A stretch of DNA of 44,823 nucleotides from Acidobacteriota bacterium (GTDB lineage: Bacteria > Acidobacteriota > Vicinamibacteria > Vicinamibacterales > 2-12-FULL-66-21). The DNA lies in NCBI GenBank assembly GCA_003223835.1, contig QHWR01000120.1, positions 1 through 44,823 on the forward strand. The letters run 5' to 3'. Of this stretch, positions 42,467 to 44,823 are shown in pieces (positions within the stretch are counted from its first letter, which is position 1; the number at the start of each line of letters is the position of its first letter). The notes beneath the pieces were generated by a model. That model searched no databases. It was not told the DNA's origin and saw nothing but the letters and a program-made list of their open reading frames with translations. A program made the translations under genes and the position numbers.

Positions 42467-43789
42467 ATGCCTCCCGCTGTTGCGACAGTCCTGTTCGCTG
42501 GCGGCATCCTGCTGCTGTTCTGGCTCGATCGCGGGCAGAAACGCGAGGTGTCGCCGGCGCTCTGGATCCCGACGGCGTGGCTGCTGATTGCCGGCTCGCG
42601 GATGTTGTCGGAATGGCAGGCGGCGTCAGGGAAGGAGTCGCCCGACCAGTACTTCGACGGCAGTCCGATCGATCGGCTGGTGCTGACGGGTCTACTCGCC
42701 GCGGGCGTGGCGGTGCTGCTCGCGCGCGGGCGCGAGTCGCAGGCGTTCGTCCGGCGCAACGCGCCGCTGCTCCTCTTCTTTCTGTACTGCGGCGCGAGCG
42801 TGCTCTGGTCGGACTACCCCGACGTCGCGTTCAAGCGGTGGACGAAAGCGCTCGGCGACGTCGTGATGGTCATGGTGGTCCTGACCGATGCGGACCCGAT
42901 CCTCGCGACCAAACGTCTGCTGACCCGCGCCGCCTTTCTCCTCATCCCGGCCTCGGTGCTGCTCATCAAGTACTACCCGGACCTCGGGCGCGGGTACGAA
43001 CCGTGGACGTGGATGCCGTACTACGGCGGGGTGGCGACGGGAAAGAACAGTCTGGGATACGTCTGCCTGGTGTTCGGGCTCGGCACCGTGTGGCGCTTTC
43101 TGGGCACCTTCGCGGAGGACGATCCGCTGCGCCGGCGACGATCGCAAATCGCGCACGGGGTGGTGCTGGCGATGACGATGTGGCTGTTCTGGCAGGCGGA
43201 TTCCGCCACGTCGCTGGCGTGCTTTCTTCTCGGGAGCGCCCTGCTCGTCGTGGCGAGCGCGCCTGGATTCGCGCGGACGCGGACGGCGCCGCATCTCGTC
43301 ATGGGAGCGGTGGTCTGTGTCGCGTTCACAATCGTGTTCCTCAATGCTGACGCGGCGCTCGTCCAGGCGATGGGTCGCGACTCGACGCTGACGGGTCGAA
43401 CGGAGCTGTGGAGCACGCTCGGCCGGATGGTCGTCGATCCGCTCTTCGGCGCCGGCTACGAGAGTTTCTGGCTCGGCGATCGGGTCGTGAAGCTGTGGAG
43501 CGTGTACTGGTGGCATCCGAGGCAGGCGCACAACGGATATCTCGAGGTGTTCCTGAACCTCGGCTCGCTGGGCGTGGCGCTCGTCGGATTCGTCGTCGCG
43601 TGGGGATATCGGAACATCGCCGCGGCGTTTGCGCGGGATCCCGACGCGGCCAGAATGCGGCTCGCCTTCCTGGTCGTGGCGCTTGCCTATAACGTCACCG
43701 AGGCGGCGTTCAAGATGATGCACCCCGTGTGGATCGCGCTGCTGTTCGCGGTGGCCGTTCCCATTCCTCCGCGCATCCCCTCCAGATGA
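42467..43789 (+). CDS. O-antigen ligase / polysaccharide polymerase-type membrane protein
   Basis: A 440-residue polytopic membrane protein of the O-antigen ligase (Wzy_C) superfamily, which joins or polymerises lipid-linked units on the periplasmic side. About ten hydrophobic segments are seen. The periplasmic-loop motifs are MGRDSTLTGRTELW near residue 300 and PRQAHNGYLEVFLNLG, the family His loop. It is not possible to tell ligase from Wzy polymerase by sequence; in this locus polymerase is the more useful guess. It starts 23 bases after the repeat protein and ends in an ATGA overlap with the flippase gene. Confidence 0.9.
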   Translation: MPPAVATVLFAGGILLLFWLDRGQKREVSPALWIPTAWLLIAGSRMLSEWQAASGKESPDQYFDGSPIDRLVLTGLLAAGVAVLLARGRESQAFVRRNAPLLLFFLYCGASVLWSDYPDVAFKRWTKALGDVVMVMVVLTDADPILATKRLLTRAAFLLIPASVLLIKYYPDLGRGYEPWTWMPYYGGVATGKNSLGYVCLVFGLGTVWRFLGTFAEDDPLRRRRSQIAHGVVLAMTMWLFWQADSATSLACFLLGSALLVVASAPGFARTRTAPHLVMGAVVCVAFTIVFLNADAALVQAMGRDSTLTGRTELWSTLGRMVVDPLFGAGYESFWLGDRVVKLWSVYWWHPRQAHNGYLEVFLNLGSLGVALVGFVVAWGYRNIAAAFARDPDAARMRLAFLVVALAYNVTEAAFKMMHPVWIALLFAVAVPIPPRIPSR

Positions 43790-44823
43790 AGCCTTTCGAC
43801 GAGCGCGGCGTGTTCGGTCCCGCGGCAGACGGCCCGTCGCTGCGGCGCCTCGCGGTCCGCGGCGCCGGCTTCACGGTCGCGGGCCAGAGCGCCGGCTTCG
43901 CCGTCCAGATGATCGCGACGATCGTGCTCGCGCGGCTCCTCACGCCCGCGGACTTCGGCGTCGTCATCATGGTCACGACGTTCAGCCTGCTCTTCGTCAA
44001 TTTTGGCGTGAACGGGTTCACGGAAGCCGTCCTTCAGCGCGAGTCCATCGATCATCGGCTGGCGAGCAACCTGTTCTGGATCAACCTGAGCGCCGGCGCG
44101 GCTCTCGCGGTCGCGTTTGCCGGCGCGGCGCCGCTCCTCGCCGCGTTCTACGGCGATCCGCGCGTCGTGGGGGTGACGCGGGCGCTCTCCGTCACGATTC
44201 TCGTGAGCAGCGCGTCCGTCCTGCACCTGGCGCTCCTCAAGCGCGCGATGCGGTTTCCCCTTGTATCCACGAACGATCTGCTCGCCAGGCTGATCGCGGT
44301 GCTCGCGTCGGTCGTGCTCGCGCTGGCGGGGTGGAATTACTGGGCGCTCGTCGGGGGAGCGATCGCGCTGCCGCTCGTCACGTGCATCGGCGCGTGGACG
44401 GTGTGCCGATGGGTCCCGGGCCCGCCGCGCCGCGACGCGCGCACGATTCCGATGATCGCGTTCGCGATGAACACGTACGGCCGGTTCATCGCGAGCTATC
44501 TCACCTGGAACCTCGACAACCTCCTGGTCGGGTGGCGCTTCGGTCCGGCGCCGCTCGGCTTCTACAAGAAGGCGTACGACCTGTTCGTGTTGCCGGTCAA
44601 CCAGCTCTCGTCTCCGCTGACGCCGGTCGCGGTATCGTCGCTGAGCCGTCTCGCCGGCGATCCCGTGCAGTATCGCCGCTACTACCTGCGCGCCTTGTCG
44701 ATCCTCGCGTTCGTCGGGATGGGACTGGCGACCGTCCTCACGCTGATCGGCAGGGACGTCATCCTGCTGTTGCTGGGACCGCGCTGGACGGAATCCGGCC
44801 GCATCTTCACGTTCTTCGCGCCG
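43786..44823 (+). CDS. Wzx-type polysaccharide flippase (MOP superfamily), 3' partial
   Basis: The frame from ATG 43786 stays open to the right edge (346 codons). It encodes a MATE/MOP-type multi-helix membrane protein: LRRLAVRGAGFTVAGQSAGF, TIVLARLLTPADFGVV, TTFSLLFVNFGVNGFTEAVLQR, AVAFAGAAPLLAAFYGDPRV, LLVGWRFGPAPLGFYKKAYD and LLLLGPRWTESGRIF. This is the PST/Wzx pattern (polysaccharide biosynthesis C-terminal family) that flips the lipid-linked unit across the inner membrane. The start overlaps the stop of the O-antigen ligase-like gene. The C-terminus is beyond the window. Confidence 0.88.
   Translation, partial: MKPFDERGVFGPAADGPSLRRLAVRGAGFTVAGQSAGFAVQMIATIVLARLLTPADFGVVIMVTTFSLLFVNFGVNGFTEAVLQRESIDHRLASNLFWINLSAGAALAVAFAGAAPLLAAFYGDPRVVGVTRALSVTILVSSASVLHLALLKRAMRFPLVSTNDLLARLIAVLASVVLALAGWNYWALVGGAIALPLVTCIGAWTVCRWVPGPPRRDARTIPMIAFAMNTYGRFIASYLTWNLDNLLVGWRFGPAPLGFYKKAYDLFVLPVNQLSSPLTPVAVSSLSRLAGDPVQYRRYYLRALSILAFVGMGLATVLTLIGRDVILLLLGPRWTESGRIFTFFAP

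Noticed and set aside
1-44823. tRNA, rRNA, insertion sequence, integrase or phage genes
   Set aside because: None recognised on either strand; no transposase or integrase motif in any plausible reading frame.

Overview
The window is a high-GC contig fragment (about two thirds G+C by eye) with long same-strand operons, frequent ATGA/GTGA start-stop overlaps and several TTG starts. The gene mix suggests a soil-type Acidobacteriota, perhaps Vicinamibacteria: a molybdenum hydroxylase operon, FG-GAP/chitobiase-type repeat proteins, choice-of-anchor P proteins, and a Wza/GumC-type exopolysaccharide locus headed by a NusG-like regulator. No marker gene is present, so the taxonomy is inference.

Layout. 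Positions 1-3248 hold a three-subunit xanthine dehydrogenase-type molybdenum hydroxylase: Mo subunit (cut by the left edge), 2Fe-2S subunit and FAD subunit. A strong REP-like hairpin lies between the last two. Positions 3334-8141 hold mixed genes: a DinB-like protein, a secreted TIGR03118 protein, signal peptidase II (lspA), a duplicated YgaP/DUF2892-type membrane protein, a sulfotransferase and a Gfo/Idh/MocA oxidoreductase. Two minus-strand genes follow: a HAD phosphatase and an orphan gas-vesicle GvpA/J-type protein. Next come two LuxR/NarL-type regulators with unusual receiver residues.

From about 10.8 kb to the right edge there is one long plus-strand exopolysaccharide locus. Its order is: NusG/UpxY-like regulator (broken), Wza-like export protein, GumC/Wzc-like chain-length protein, BY-kinase, two small secreted proteins (choice-of-anchor P and post-COAP-1), a stand-alone paralogue of the sugar transferase's N-terminal domain, the initiating sugar transferase, Gfo/Idh/MocA dehydrogenase (broken), DUF354 protein, WecB-type epimerase, an alpha/alpha-barrel protein, two GT2 glycosyltransferases, a CE4-like deacetylase, an SDR epimerase, a second Gfo/Idh/MocA dehydrogenase, and an FAD oxidoreductase. 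A tailoring cassette follows: an ATP-grasp ligase, a phosphatidylserine decarboxylase/ATP-grasp fusion, a ChbG/HpnK deacetylase, a GNAT-like protein and an asparagine-synthase-like protein lacking the Cys nucleophile. Two giant secreted repeat proteins (14 FG-GAP units plus 4 or 8 chitobiase-C-type repeats), an O-antigen ligase/polymerase and a Wzx-type flippase (cut by the right edge) close the window.

How it works together (inference). The sugar transferase starts a lipid-linked repeat unit. WecB, the dehydrogenases and the SDR make amino-sugar or uronic-sugar donors, and the GT2 proteins extend the unit. Deacetylases, ATP-grasp enzymes and the decarboxylase fusion may decorate it with amine-containing groups. 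Flippase, ligase/polymerase, GumC, kinase and Wza handle flipping, polymerisation and export. The most unusual items are the decarboxylase/ATP-grasp fusion beside its ATP-grasp paralogue, the orphan GvpA, the two complementary degenerate receivers, and a recurring pattern of short internal deletions in four otherwise well-conserved genes. That last pattern may be real decay or an assembly artefact.
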